Positions 22,001 through 33,727 are shown, numbered from the stretch's first letter. The stretch is 64,000 bases of DNA from Diphasiastrum complanatum (GCA_029204225.1 CM055097.1:10279184-10343183); one strand, 5' to 3'. The notes: generated from the sequence alone by a model not told the origin. A program made the numbers and translations.

Positions 22001-22253
22001 CCAGAGACCCCCCCGTGGCAGAGGGAGACCCCCAGGCAAGAGTGTACCACGGAGGGTTCCTTCCGGCAGACCTAGAGGCAGGCCAGCCAAGAGGGGACGC
22101 ACTGATGATTTTTCTAGTCATCTCTTGGCAGGTGTTGGCCCAGACTTAGAGGAGTCCCAGATGCCCCCAGACTCCCAGCCAGACTTTGTATTTGACACCC
22201 CTGCAGATGCATCTGGCATGCAGAGGGATGATTTTTTTAGCACAGACTTGTAG
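19053..22253 (+). pseudogene. hAT-3: multi-exon hAT transposase gene, nearly complete
   Basis: Parts in order: remnant BED finger (19070-19150, NASRVRAHQGG), Ala/Pro/Thr-rich linker (19220-19620), DUF659 (19640-20030, ADGWTDRRRRPLINV), VVTDNASNC and TPCAAHSLDLLL (20167-20390), FAYQFIMLERLHK (20500-20812), a middle segment (20930-21133), short exon (21225-21268), the dimerisation domain (21357-21539, CERNWSAFSLVHMNRRNRL), and an acidic tail from 21645. GT/AG borders are visible: 20038-20166, 20391-20480, 20813 onward, 21134-21224, 21269-21356, 21540-21644. Lesions: a frame change near 19960, a stop just after the 20480 acceptor, a stop at about 21030, and TGA at 21969-21971, after which the frame runs on to 22253 with two AT-hook-like motifs. 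Exon borders are approximate. Confidence 0.85.
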
Positions 22254-22413
22254 ATATTGATACACATTTTAGCATCATGTACAGTGGCATCAGATGAGAT
22301 GTATATATTTTTTTACAGTCTACTAGTGTCATGGCTAATTTATTGTGGTTGCTTACAAATGGTTAGCTCTGTGAAATTTGAATGGTTAGTCAGAAATGGT
22401 TTGCTCCGTGCAA

Positions 22414-22416
<3 letters not shown>

Positions 22417-22491
<75 letters not shown>
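22417..22491. repeat. (GA)n microsatellite
   Basis: About 37 GA units, 160 bp past the end of hAT-3. Confidence 0.95.
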
Positions 22492-22492
<1 letters not shown>

Positions 22493-23056
22493 AACACATC
22501 TGCATCTCTCTCATAACATATGCATCATGTTCAACCATTTAACATGACACGCTAAACCCGACACCCTAACAAATGGCACAGTCAACATAACACCATAAAC
22601 CCTAACAAATCATCATAAACCCACAACCCCACAGCCATAACCGTCAAAACAAGCCACAACCATAATCATCATAACCACATCTATAAACATCATCAACCCC
22701 ACCCCATGTCCTCATTGTGTCGTAGGCATTGCACCACAGGTATGTGCAGATTCAACATCAAAGCTGCACTTGTGTAGCATACAGTTAAACCTGCGTAGAA
22801 TGTATTAATGGTCCAAGAATACAGTCCACTGGTTCGTGAAGCAGGTACGAACCCAAGGGACCGAGCCTGGCTCGATTCGGGTATCATCCGGTCAAAATGG
22901 CCGTTCGACGGGATAGAAACGCAATTAGGTCAGTCGAAATGGACTAGTTTTGCAGCTCTCCGTCCGACGGTCCCGTTTCTCCAACCATATTGTGCTTGTT
23001 CAATACTTGTAAACTTGATATCTTAAATGACCATACCTGTCTTGCCAAAGCTTGTC
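22492..23056. other. intergenic, no gene seen
   Basis: A degenerate stretch with repeated AACCATAA/ACCCTAAC-like words (22540-22680) that do not form a regular telomere-type array. No homologous frame was recognised. Confidence 0.5.
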
Positions 23057-24070
23057 CTAGTTAGGATCCTTTGCTAACAAGGCGTCTTGACTAGGAATGG
23101 TTATGTAAAGCTTTTGAAGATCCCCTTCTTGCATTCCCTTAGCTACCACCTTGAAGCTTTGATCTTTGTCTTTCACCAAATAGGTAGATTCATCAGATTT
23201 CAGCAGCATGTTTTGTTGGGAATGGCTCCAACAGATAGCAAGTTCTTGGCCAACCTTGGGACATGCAACACTCGTGATTACCTTCACCTCTCCAGATGAC
23301 AACTTCACTAGAACTATGCCTTTGCCCCTCACCTCATGTGTAGTTGTCTCCAAGGCAAACTTGCTGACCATCACTTCTCTCCTCATAGGTGTTGAACCAA
23401 TGTTTATGAGGCATCATGTGCTTCGAGGCTCTAGAATCAATGTACCATCCACCAAATGTGGATTGTGATGATTGGGCTGTTGTAAATAGATCAAGTCCAC
23501 CAAATTGCTCTCCCTCTGCAACTTTATCAAAGGGACCCAGCTGGTTCTTGTTGGTCTTTTATTCACTTTGCTTCATTCGACATTCAAAAGTGAAATGCCC
23601 ATACGTGCCACAATAGCTACAGTCGCCCTTCCTTTTGGGTGTAGACGAGGAATTGGTGCTTGTCTCCTCTTCAATCTGCAACTTGGATACGTATTGCACC
23701 AAGTTTTGCTTTGAGTTCTTCCCCTTGCCTTTGCCTATCTTATGAAAGTTTTGCTTCTTCTTAGAAGCAAATGCATGTTCTAGGTTATCTTCCCTTTCAG
23801 AAAGATTGTTTTTGACGCTGTCTCTGATCATGTTGATGATCTTTAATGGGGATGTCTATCATGAACTCTAGCACTACCTCTACCTCAAAAATTTTTCTTG
23901 GTCGTCTCTTGGTGAAGAAAGATGTGATTTGTCACGCAAAGTGGTGGGGTAATCCAAAAGGGCAATGATATGTCTCTTTGATGTTGTAAAATACTCCCCA
24001 ATGTCAATCTCATCTAGGGTGCACAATTGACAGATCCTCTCCTCTCTCGGGGTGCCATGAAGCATCAATG
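23057..24070 (-). pseudogene. copia gag-protease relic
   Basis: On the minus strand, right to left: a gag tail (24070-23880, LCTLDEIDIGEYFTTSK), a basic linker and a CCHC knuckle (CSYCGTYGHFTFEC, about 23590-23630), then the protease motif WYIDSRASKHMM (about 23420-23460), where the usual DSG is DSR. The protease/pre-integrase segment THEVRGKGIV...LVKLSSGEVKVI ends at 23057. Several frame changes. No LTR, integrase or RT attached. It belongs to a different copia family from the 0.3-3.7 kb element. Confidence 0.75.
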
Positions 24071-24179
24071 CATGAGATTTGAAGGTATCCCATAGGAAAT
24101 AGGAGGATATGCGATAATCCGAAGTTCAAGTACTGAATCAAATCTCCAAATTTGTCTTGCTCTAGAAAGTGAACTCGAT

Positions 24180-24690
24180 AAAAGTCAAGCTTGACCCCCA
24201 ATAGACCTTGCCATACTCTCTGGATGTATGCATGGTTATGAATCTTCTGATGTACTAATGAGGGCCCTTAGGAAGGCGTGAGAGATGCCAAATGTGCACA
24301 GTAGATGGGATGCTTGAGAGTACCATGATAAGTGGTCAGTAACCAAACATATGTCGGGAGGATGTGAATGCTATATATGGGTAACACATTCCACTATTGA
24401 CATACTCAATGATTGTCTATATATATAATCAACTGGAACATAGCCTCAATCTGCGTTGGAGGTACTATTAACTAGGTTACAATGATCTGATGTGGAACTG
24501 AGGGCTTATCCCATATCATATATGCTAACATGGTGACATGTATGGTTGAGACAATGGCCCACTCAGCTGAGTTAAGCCTCGTGCAACAAGTCTCTACAGA
24601 GTACAAAGCTGCAGGGTTAAGTAGGGCATCAAATAATCGGCACCTACTCAGGAAGTCCTGAACATGAAGCCTGAAACAAAACTTCTCCAA
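24180..24690 (-). pseudogene. LINE-1 3' segment (C-terminal region of ORF2)
   Basis: This stretch resembles 37180-37640 of LINE-2 in order and wording (for example the shared ACTCTCTGGATGTATG and AGCCTCAA words). It is the part downstream of RT in this LINE family. Frames are badly broken. No poly-A tail was found at the left edge. Confidence 0.55.
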
Positions 24691-25130
24691 GATGACTAGG
24701 GAGGCATTATAGTTTTCACGAACTGCGATTTGAGTTCAAACCTCGAATCCTGGCTGGAATTGAACAAATCATTTGGAGCCCTGTTGATTTTTAGTTTCAA
24801 TATATTAGTTTCTTTCTGATATCATTGCATTTCCTTTGAATAATTGTGTTGTTTAGCTTGTAAATACATGCACATCTAAGACATACATACCTAGGAAACA
24901 AATGTAGTTGGAATAACTTGGAAAAAACATCAATTTTAGCATGTACTGCATGTATTAAAAGGTTGATAAAGTAATACATCAGATTAATAGCTTTCTAGGA
25001 TTTGTTTAGGCATAATCAATGGATGACAGGTTATTTCGGCCGATTCGAATTCGCTAGAAACATTAGGAGGCATGACCCTTCCCAATTCTAAATGTTGTTG
25101 CTTGTCTCATACTAAAAAGTGGGACCTGTA
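24691..25130. other. unassigned stretch within LINE-1
   Basis: AT-rich, no coding similarity recognised. It separates the LINE 3' segment from its RT and may be a small insertion or simply degraded LINE sequence. Confidence 0.4.
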
Positions 25131-26601
25131 AACAGTGCCCCCAGGTATAGATAGGATGATACTACCTCCAGTGGCTGGCCCATGTTATGTGAGCTCATGT
25201 CTCTACAGATAGGCTCTAAAGGTGTTGAAGACTATGATCTTAGTCTTTATAGTGTTTACCTTATCCCCATTTGGTACAACGGGAGTGTAGATTGTGCAGG
25301 TGCCCTTGTAGCCTCTTTCTGGTAAGAGAAACTAGAACCACATCATCTGCATAGAGTAGAATAGATATCATGTAAGCTGCATCCCTGTCTGCCATCCTGG
25401 TCAATGTCTCTCTAGCTCATCATTATATAACCCAAACAATGTAGGCGATAGAGAACAACTCCGCTTCATGCCAATAGTGCTACTCACTTGTTTTAGCAAT
25501 CCTCTCACTTTTTTGGAAACAACCAATAACTCGCTCATAAAGTGCCATGACTGCCAACATAGCATCAATAGAGAAGCCATGATCTCTCAATCTTTGGATA
25601 AGTGAGTTAAAGTCCTCGAAGTTGACAAAACTTTAATAGACTCTCTCTTGTCTAGATCTAGCCTCCTCAATGATAGTTGTGAGACTGAAAATATGATTAG
25701 AAGTGGAGTGATGAGCCCTAAAGCCCACCTGGCCCAAAACGTGTTATCGTTTGGACTCACCCTCAATACTCACTGCTATGTATATAATTGTTCCATATAA
25801 CTTAGCCACAATGTGACTGATCGTCATGGTATGGGAATTATCTGATCTCATGGGGTCACCACTCTTATGTATTGGGTGGATGATGGTATTTTTCCAAGAA
25901 GGAAAGCGTGAGATGACAACCTGGTTGAGAATAGCAGATATCATAGGTGATAGGATGTCAATGGCGTGTCCTTTGAGTTCAACTTTCAAGTCCTCTATAT
26001 CATGTTTGCTGTTAGTCTTCAGCTTCCCAATGGCTGCATGTACCATGTCAGAACTGAAAAAGGAGAATTCAGAAGGGTGAGATGAAATAGTAATGGGAGA
26101 ATTAGTAGGTATTGTGTAAAGGGTGGTGGTGTACTTCTTCCAAATCTCCATACTGTCAAAAGAGGTGGGGCACAAGGAATTCACGCCAAAAGGTGCCTGA
26201 AGAAGAACTGAATAGGAGAGCAATGAGTCTCCTACCTGTGATCATCTCATAGGCTTGCTTTTATTAGTGGTGTGTTGTGGTATAAATGTCTAGCCTTGTG
26301 CAAGAAAAGAGGAGCAGAGTTCCTTGACAATGTAGGTGTCGACCATCATCATCGTACCAATGCTAATGTTGAGAATAGTGATGGTGTGATATGGTTCAGG
26401 TTTAGACTGGTTGGATGGGAAGGCAAGTGAGGCTGCCATATGAAAATAGTGGCAAGCGATTTGGCTTGTGTGTCTAATCGTCTATCATTCAAGGAAAGGA
26501 GTGACTCTTGATATAACGGCACATAAGGAGGGTTGAATGTGTACCTGGGTGCCGCGGTGACAGGAGGATGGGATGGAGATGGGGATGAATGATTAATTAT
26601 A
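25131..26601 (-). pseudogene. LINE-1 reverse transcriptase region
   Basis: The minus strand reads from 26223: EIWKKYTTTLYTIP, MVHAAIGKLKTNSKHDIEDL, then WKNTIIHPIHKSGDP (the non-LTR RT signature) and QVGFRAHHSTSNHI at about 25700. The active-site box YADDVV is at 25339-25353. 26224-26601 appears to be the weaker region between endonuclease and RT. Stops and frame changes are frequent. It is cut at 26601 by gypsy-B and appears to resume at 32351. Confidence 0.8.
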
Positions 26602-27053
26602 AGTTATGAACGTAGCCACGGCTGATCTAGATTTAGTCTATGAAAGCATCACATAAGCAAGACTTAACCCTAGAAAGCAGGAGAGAGAAAGCTTAAAGCG
26701 ACTAAAGAAGGAGATCATATCATAAGCCAAGTAACAAATGACACAGAATCCCTACTTATAGCCAAGAGGAAGCCCTAAAAGGAAGCTTCCAGTGGCTAGG
26801 GCCAAACTGAGAGGGAAAATAGTGCGCCCTCCAAGAAGGCCCCCACTCTCAGTAATATGACCAAAATAACCAATATAGTGAATCATAGGGCCCAAGGCCA
26901 ATAATATGGTCTAAATGTCAATAATAGGGCCCAAGGCCAACCATATAGTCTAAATGTCAAATAATGAATAAAAAAGGGCCCAAAGCCTGCTTATGCATAA
27001 AGTAAAGTAAATGTAAATGGACATGGCGAATGTAATGAGCCGAGTCCATAACT
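26602..27053 (-). repeat. gypsy-B 3' LTR
   Basis: On the minus strand it starts AGTTATGGACTCGG after a purine tract (TGTCGAGGAG, 27054-27063) and ends TTCATAACT. The termini AGTTATG / CATAACT are a perfect 7-bp inverted repeat. It is close in sequence to the gypsy-C and gypsy-E LTRs. Confidence 0.8.
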
Positions 27054-27063
27054 CTCCTCGACA

Positions 27064-27861
27064 CAAAAATAAGACCCAACTGCCATAAAGGACTGGATCA
27101 AGTAACAGCAAGCCCTGGAGGATCAACTGGAACAGCATCTGGTGTAGTAACAACTGGAGCAACAGCTGATGTAGAGGAATCAACAAGTGCGGCAAGAGCA
27201 CGAGCGTGATCCGCAAGTGACGGTGTATGATAAAAGACATCAGTAGGCTCCCATGTGGCCTCCTCAACAGGACGACCATCCCACTGGACTAGGAACTGAA
27301 TCTGCCGGCGGCGTCGACTATGATGCAAACGCACCTGAAGGATAGCAGCAGGTAATAAAGGAAAGAGATCCGGTGCAGTAGGAAACTCAGCATCACGAGG
27401 AGCATCATCCTCAATAGCAGCACGTAATAAACTGACATGGAATATATCACAGGCACGTGTGGAAGCAGGAAGCTGAAGACGATATGTAACTGGACTAAGA
27501 ACCTCCAATATACAATAAGGCCCATAATAACGTGGTGCAAGCTTCTCAGTAGAAGCATGGCCTGAATAAAATGATGACGTGCAAACCGTAGGCGTAGATA
27601 TACCATATCACCAACATGAAACTCAACATGACGTCGATGATGATCAACTGAAGCCTGATAACGCTGCTGGACTTGCTGCAAATGGGAACTGGCCTGAAGA
27701 ATAAGCTCGCGAGCACCTGATAGAAATGAAGACAGTGTCATAGGTGTATCCTCGGGAGGAAGAGGAATACCAGTTAAAAGAGGTGCATAACCATGAGATA
27801 ATAAAAATGGTGCAACGCCGGTGCTGGTACTAACAGAGCTGTTATAGCTATACTCTGCCAA
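27064..27861 (-). pseudogene. gypsy-B integrase C-terminus and chromodomain
   Basis: The minus frame starts AEYSYNSSVSTSTGVAPF and runs through HHRRHVEFHVGDMVYLRLRF. It changes frame near 27560, then reads MEVLSPVTYRLQLPASTRACDIFHVSLLRAAI and a chromodomain (RQIQFLVQWDGRPVEEATWEPT). The C-terminal tail is Ala/Val/Pro-rich and ends at about 27098. Confidence 0.85.
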
Positions 27862-29495
27862 TCATAAGTGCTGATCCCAATCCTTCCCTGAAGGAGTAAC
27901 AAAATGGCGCAAATAATCCTCAAGGATCCTGTCAAGGACCTCAGACTGCCCATCAGAAGTAGAATGATAAGCAGACCCCATAAAAAGCTGTACATCCAAT
28001 ATACGCATAAGCTCTGTCCAGAACAATGATGTAAACTTACTATCCCGATCAGAAAGGATAGTACGAGGAAACCCATGTAGGCGAAATATCTCTGAAAGGA
28101 ACAAGCGTGCACACTGCTCTGCTGTGATAGTACTGCGGACGGGTATGAAATGTGCCTGTTTCGAGAACCTGTCAACTGCCACCATACATGAATCGTGACC
28201 ACGACGGGTGCGGGGAAGGCCAATGATGAAGTCCATAGAAATATCAGTCCACTGGCGGTGAGGAATAGGCCAACTCTGAAGCAAACCAGCAGACTTAGCA
28301 CGGGAGTACTTATTATGTAAGCAGAAAGGACAGGTACGAATAAGTACAACAAGCTCTTTCCTAAGGGATGGCCAATAGAAATGATCCTTAAGACGAGCAT
28401 AAGACTTCTGAAAACCAAAATGACCCCCAACTGGGGACGAATGAGCATCCGACAACAACTGAGAACGGATACCCAAAGAGCTAGGAATACAAAGAGAACC
28501 ATAATGATAAAGACGGTGGTCAACAATGGAATAAGCCTGATGAGGTGAAGACGACATAGGTGGAGCAGAACTATAAACATCACGAAAATCAGAACATGTA
28601 AGATAAGCAGATGGAAGATCATCAAACCAGGAAGGGATCGTGGCAACAAGGGTATTCAATAAAGCAGGAAGTCTAGACAATGCGTCAACAACAGTGTTAG
28701 CACGACCAGGACGATACAAAATAGAAAAATAAAAAGATTGTAAAATCTGCAACCAACGAAACTGACGATCACTAAGATCATGCTGGGAGAAGAGATAACG
28801 TAAGGACTGATGATCAGTAACGATATCAAAAGGAACACGGTACAGGGAATGGCGCCACTTCTTAAGAGCATAGATAATGGCAAGAAGCTCTTTCTCATGG
28901 ACAGAATAACGTTGCTCATAAGAGCGTAAACGACGCGACTCATAAGCAATAATACACTGAGACTGACGAAGCAAGGCACCCAAACCAACATTACTAGCAT
29001 CGGTCTCAACAATAAATTTCTGATCAAACTGTTGTAAACACAGGACAGAGGCCTCCACAACAGCATGACGAAGAGTGTCAAAGGCGAACTGACAATCAGA
29101 AGTCCAAACAAAAGCACTAGACTTCTTCAAAAGGGCATGAAGAGGGGCAGCCACAGTGGCAAAGTGAGGAACAGGACGACGAAGGTGGGTAGCGAGACCA
29201 AGAAACATACGAACATGGTGGACATCTGTGGGAACAGGCCAATCAGCGATTGCCCGAACCTTATGAGGGTCCAAACGAATACGACCATCACAAATGAGAA
29301 GTCCTAAAAACTCAATCTCAACAACAGCAAAGGAACACTTAGAAAGTTTAGCAAACAACTGGTGATGAACAAGCAATTGAAAAACAGATGAAAGATGTAA
29401 CACATGCTCATCAAGAGTCTTACTAAAACAAGAATATCATCAAAATAAACTAAAACACAACGACCAAGGAGAGGACGCATGATGTTATTCATCAC
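27862..29495 (-). pseudogene. gypsy-B RT C-terminus, RNase H and integrase core
   Basis: 29304-29495 carries the RT active site as VYFDDILV (Phe where Leu is usual). The frame shifts near 29400 and runs open to 27862. RNase H has VETDASNVGLGALL, the YSVHEKEL Glu and TDHQSLRYL. The integrase zinc region is HSSPVGGHFGF plus TCPFC. The core motifs MDFIIGLPRT, SDRDSKF and SDGQSEVLD are all kept. It stops at 27862 within the integrase core, where the next frame takes over. Confidence 0.9.
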
Positions 29496-29498
29496 ATT

Positions 29499-30983
29499 CT
29501 AGAACGTAGGTGGACCATTAGTAACACCAAAAGGAAGAACATGAAACTCATACAAACCAAGATGGGTACGAAACACAGTCTTGTGTTCGTCCGAAGGATG
29601 CATCCTAATTTGGTGATAGCCGGAACGTAAGTCTATCTTAGAGAAAAGATGAGAGGTGCCTAATTGGTCAAAGAGATCATCCATGTGAGGAATAGGATAT
29701 TGGTTACGGATGGTCAACTTATTGAGGGCACGATAATCAATGCAGAGGCGTTTGGAACCATCTTTCTTACTGACAAGGAGAACAGGGGCACCAAAAGGAC
29801 TGTGACTAGGAACAATAAGGCCCTGATCTAGTAAAGCAGTAATCTGAAGCTCAACCTCATCACGCTCAGACTTAGACATACGGTAAGGAGGCCGGGAGGG
29901 AGGAGCAGAACCAGGACGCAAATCAATATGGTGGTTCACATCACGTAATGGTGGTAGCGTCGTAGGTTCTGAAAAGACAAATGCATACTGATGTAATAAG
30001 TCAGAGATCACCTGAGGAACAGCTGCTGGAGGAGAGGTAGTCACTGGAGAATCTGCTGCAGCACGCTGAACACATAATAAAGCTGCACAATGAGCCTTAG
30101 GTAGGCTGCGGATAAACTGCTTCCCGCTGATCAGCTGGAAATCTGCCTGAGAATCAATACCAGCAAGTGAGTGGGTCACTGCATCATGAACAAATGTCAA
30201 TGTCTGCTGAGCCAGGTCCAAAGTAACCGCTCCCAATGAAGCAAACCAATCAGCACCAAGGATAAGGTCATAGCGCTCCAGAGGAATGATATAAAGATAT
30301 GCCTGTCCAGAAAAATCACCAATGCGGTAGGATAATCCCTGAAACATCTGAGAACTAGGAAATGAGTGAGAACTGGCAACCTCGACTGTGAGAGGCTGTG
30401 GAGCAGGAATAGGTGAAGCGCGTATCCGGCTGAGAACATAACTGCTGATAAAGGAATGAGTGCTGCCGGTATCAACTAAAGCAATATACTCACGACCAGT
30501 AATGCGCACACGTAGCCGAATGGAGCGAGGACCGGGGTACCCTGTCCAGGTAGCATAAGCAAGCTGAGCATGGCAAGTAGCAGGAAGTAAATCAGTAGAA
30601 GGCTCAGGAGATAGATCAGGCTCATCAGATATATGAATGTAGATATCGGACTCATCTGGGGTAGTGCCCTCATGGTAGAAAACAGCAGTAGAAGTAGGCA
30701 GGGGCTGGCGGCAATCACGGGCAATGTGGTCAGGACTCTTACAACGAAAGCAAAGACGCTTCCGCTGAATGTCAGCGAACTCTGCAGACGTGTAACGTCG
30801 GACAAAAGCAGGACGAGGAGGCGGAGGGCGAGGAGCGGGAGAAGTAAGAGAAGAGGTCGGGACGACAGTGGATGGGGCAGATGGAGCCGGAGATGGTAGA
30901 GGTGAAAGAGATGGACGGGGTCGGGAAAAGCGAAAGGGAGCAGGATCAGGGTACTTATGCTGTAAAGTACTAGCAAGGGACAT
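29499..30983 (-). pseudogene. gypsy-B gag end, protease and RT N-terminus
   Basis: A 494-aa minus frame: a Pro/Ser-rich stretch, a CCHC knuckle ([14 protein letters not shown], about 30740), the protease [12 protein letters not shown] (about 30440-30475), then RT from PPYRMSKSE to [13 protein letters not shown] and [12 protein letters not shown]. The stop at 29499 comes just before the RT active site, which follows in another frame. Protease and RT residues visible here look intact. Confidence 0.9.
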
Positions 30984-31025
30984 GGCCTCAACAAGTGTGG
31001 GTGGATGGAAAGAAGAGACATCGTA

Positions 31026-31806
31026 TCATAGAGCACCACGAAGTCCAGCAATATAGCGAGAAATAAGCTCGGTGGGCTGAAGATCTGTAAAGAGGTAGGA
31101 AAGGTCCATAAACTGATCTGTATAGGAAGAAAGATCACCAGTCTGAGTAAGACTACGGAATATATCACGCTGGCGGCTCAGCCATTGAGGGTCAATCATA
31201 GCATGACGAAGATCACGACGAAAGGTAGGCCATAACTGGAGACCGTACCGATCAGGGTCAAGTCGGTAGACCCGCCACCAAGTGGCAGCACGTCCATCTA
31301 AATGTAAGGCGGCTAACTGGATCTTCTGAAAATCAGTCTTAGGGTAAATCTGAAAATAAGTATCAAGCTTTGCAAACCAATCCTCTAACAAGTTCCCGTC
31401 AGAGGAACCAGTATAGGTGGCAAGCTGTACCAGATCACGAAAATCTCGAGCAAAATGTGGCTCAGGAGCTAGATGTCGTGGAAAATGTGACTCAGGAGCT
31501 ATAGGACGTGGAAAACCGGGTGGTGGGTTAGGTGGAAAATGAGGCCCACCGTCAAAGGAAGTAGACGAGGATGGAAGTCCAAATGGAGACCCAAATGATG
31601 AATGAACAGGGGCTTTGCCAGGTCCATGTGGCTGTAAGGAATCAATCTGTGACTGCATAGTGGCAAAGCCGGTCTGTAGAGTGGTAAAACCGGTCATCAT
31701 TTGGTCGAAAACGACTACTGAGGAGAGTAAGAGAGTCACGCATATCAGCAAACTGTTCATCTAAAGGTCCGGAATGACTCGCAGGTGTAGTGGGTGAGCT
31801 AGCCAT
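31026..31806 (-). pseudogene. gypsy-B gag N-terminal half
   Basis: The ATG at 31806 opens MASSPTTPASHSGPLDEQF and has a gypsy-C counterpart at 18610. A single-base frame change near 31700-31760 moves the reading to MQSQIDSLQPHGPGKAPV and the gag domain (DLVQLATYTGSSDGNLLEDW, AALHLDGRAATWWRVYR). A further break separates it from 30983. Family assignment is clear. Confidence 0.85.
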
Positions 31807-32345
31807 GAGGAAGAAAAAGTAAGCGAGAAAAGAAATGTGCTAAACAATTGGACGAACTGAAGGAGAGGACATAAGTCGTCACAACATGCACGCCAATGAA
31901 AAGACACAATAGAACTCGCGATGTAAGATGAACGGAAAGGACAACTAAGTAAGAAATACCTTGTAACTGCAACCGGAAGTGAGCTGAAAAATAGCGGCGA
32001 TATGTCGAGGTACCGGGCAGCCTCCAAAAAAAGATGCTAAGGGCCCGACAACGTGGAGTAAACAGTGGGTAAAAGTATGGGAAACAATAATGGACTATGG
32101 GGCTGGAAAGGGAGCAGCCAAGGAAAGGAAGTGATACAAAAAGGAGGTATGGGCAGCGAGGAAACAAGGCTGAAAAATCAGAGATCGCCCTTCAAGGGTA
32201 AAAAAAAAAGTTTGCGATAAAGACGGGGAGCAATCCCGATGCGCGATGAAGTTGGGTGGGAGTGGCTTTCTAAGCATCTAGGCGTGTTTGTATTGTCCGG
32301 GATGAGCTGAAATTGAGGCGGATGTAATGAGCCGAGGCCATAACT
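31807..32345 (-). other. gypsy-B 5' leader and aberrant right end
   Basis: The leader is shared with gypsy-C for about 180 bp, then unique. I found no TGGTATCAGAGC-type primer site and no full LTR. The last 30 bp or so (about 32316-32345) resemble the LTR outer end and abut the TTATA duplication. Either the 5' LTR was replaced or it belongs to a subfamily with very different internal LTR sequence. Confidence 0.5.
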
Positions 32346-32350
32346 TTATA

Positions 32351-33069
32351 CCCAGGCGAAAGAAGAGAAATGAGTGATTAGATAGGGTGGTGGGAGAAAT
32401 TGTGAAGTTTGAGATTAGGCCATCTAGCCCACCTCGTAAGCCTCCCCTAGAAGTAACAGATGCTCACCATATCTAGTCAATAAAGTCTACCAAATCACCT
32501 GCTACAACTGATGAATGTATCCAATTGTAGTTCAAAACTCCCATCCTTCAATGATGTGGGTGGGACCGTGGGGCTCTCCCTTGCCCGAGGGCCTTAACTA
32601 CCTATTTTGGGGTTCCATTGGATAAGCTTTTGTCCATTTAACGTACAAGACTATCTCTATAAATAACTCTTTTATCTATCTCCTTAGCTATTTGAATTGC
32701 TTTGCGCTTTTCTTCTACTTTTATAAATTGTCACCCATAAAAATGCCCGTACCTTGTAACTGGGCACGTTGACGTAGAATATCTCTTTGTCCATCCAAAG
32801 AGGTAAACCTGAGACCCCAAGTAGTATTATCCTTTTTGGGCCTCAACCTTTCTCAAGTCCTGTAGTGTGATGCTTAAGGGTGTGTCACTTATATTGGGAA
32901 TCCCTCTTACCTGAACATTGTGAGCGTTTTCCTCACGTAGTCTCTCCTCCAATATCGTGGCTAGTGCTTGCACTCCAACTCTTGGATCTTGGCTGTCGTT
33001 TGTGTTGGAACCATTGCTATTTGCTTTACCATTAGTTCTTTGTTGTTTGTTGTTAGAGTAACATATCAC
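32351..33069 (-). pseudogene. LINE-1 5' part (ORF1-like and endonuclease-side sequence)
   Basis: The minus strand at 33069-32827 reads ALATILEERLREENAHNVQVRGIPNISDTPL, which resembles the coiled coil-to-RRM junction of LINE ORF1 proteins. After it come weak frames with stops (KRKAIQIAKEI, GGLRGGLDGLISN). Together with 24180-26601 this would be one LINE split by gypsy-B; the orientation and order fit. The ORF1 match is a pattern impression, not a search result. Confidence 0.4.
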
Positions 33070-33499
33070 AAAATCATGTAGAAGAATGTTTTTGTATGAG
33101 ATGGAATATTATATGCAAGTGAATCATTTTTAAATCCAGTACATTGCTGGCAATTACAGCTTGATCCTTGTTTATTTTGAGCATCAGAATGAGCTTCAAA
33201 TTTAGAAAAACATTTGTTTCACAAGCATGTTTGAGCATATTTATATCAAGCATACTTTCTTAGTTCTATCCGCTTGTACATAGTTATTCTGAAGAATTTC
33301 AATAACTGTAAAGTTTTTTCTATGATTTGATGTGCATATAAGCTTTATTTTCTGCACTTGATTTATTAGCTTTGCTGTAAGTTTTGTTGTTGAAGAGTTT
33401 TGGGGATCATCAAGAACACTCGAGTTTTACCCATTTGCACACTGTCTACCTAGCATGTTCCTATGACTTGATTTTTATGCGATTTTCTGCACTTGACAG
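33070..33499 (+). other. presumed intron upstream of the CUE exon
   Basis: AT-rich with no coding similarity. It ends in TTTTCTGCACTTGACAG, a good 3' splice site at 33499. The first exon of the gene must lie further left, perhaps beyond the LINE-1/gypsy-B nest, and was not found. Confidence 0.5.
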
Positions 33500-33727
33500 G
33501 TTGATGCACGTATCATAAAGGCAACCGTGCTTGACCATGGTGATGATTTATCACCTGCAATCGATTTTATTGTTGAGGAAATTTTTAGGATTGCCAGCTG
33601 GAGATTGCTCATTGAAAGAGGATGGGTTAAGTTCTCGTATTTGTCCAAATTCCAGAATCGAAGAGCCTAACCCGGAAGAACCACTTCTGGAGGATCCAGC
33701 AATAGAAAAAAGAATTCCTCAGAAGCA
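33500..33727 (+). other. CUE-domain exon
   Basis: After the acceptor at 33499 the frame reads VDARIIKATVLDHGDDLSPAIDFIVEEI, covering helices 2 and 3 of a CUE domain including the DHGDDLSPAIDF segment (family pattern: G-D-hydrophobic-A-I/V). After about 33580 the plausible acidic continuation (LPAGDCSLKEDG... IEEPNPEEPLLEDPAIEK) lies one frame over. Either a base is inserted or missing near the ATTTTT run, or a small splice is involved. The donor is ambiguous: GTGTATG at 33728 or GTATGTG at 33730. Confidence 0.65.

Larger units (their letters stand above)
26602..32345 (-). mobile_element. gypsy-B: Ty3/gypsy element with asymmetric ends
   Basis: 5,744 bp on the minus strand, flanked by TTATA on both sides (26597-26601 and 32346-32350). 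The left end is a 452-bp LTR. The right end shares only its last 30 bp or so (…GTAATGAGCCGAGgCCATAACT) with the LTR and then differs, so a full 5' LTR is not seen. In between are leader, gag, CCHC knuckle, protease, RT, RNase H, integrase and chromodomain, with about five frame changes. Enzyme motifs remain readable. It interrupts LINE-1. Confidence 0.85.

Noticed and set aside
22540-22680. Telomere-like CCCTAA words
   Set aside because: Irregular spacing and mixed words; no true tandem array.
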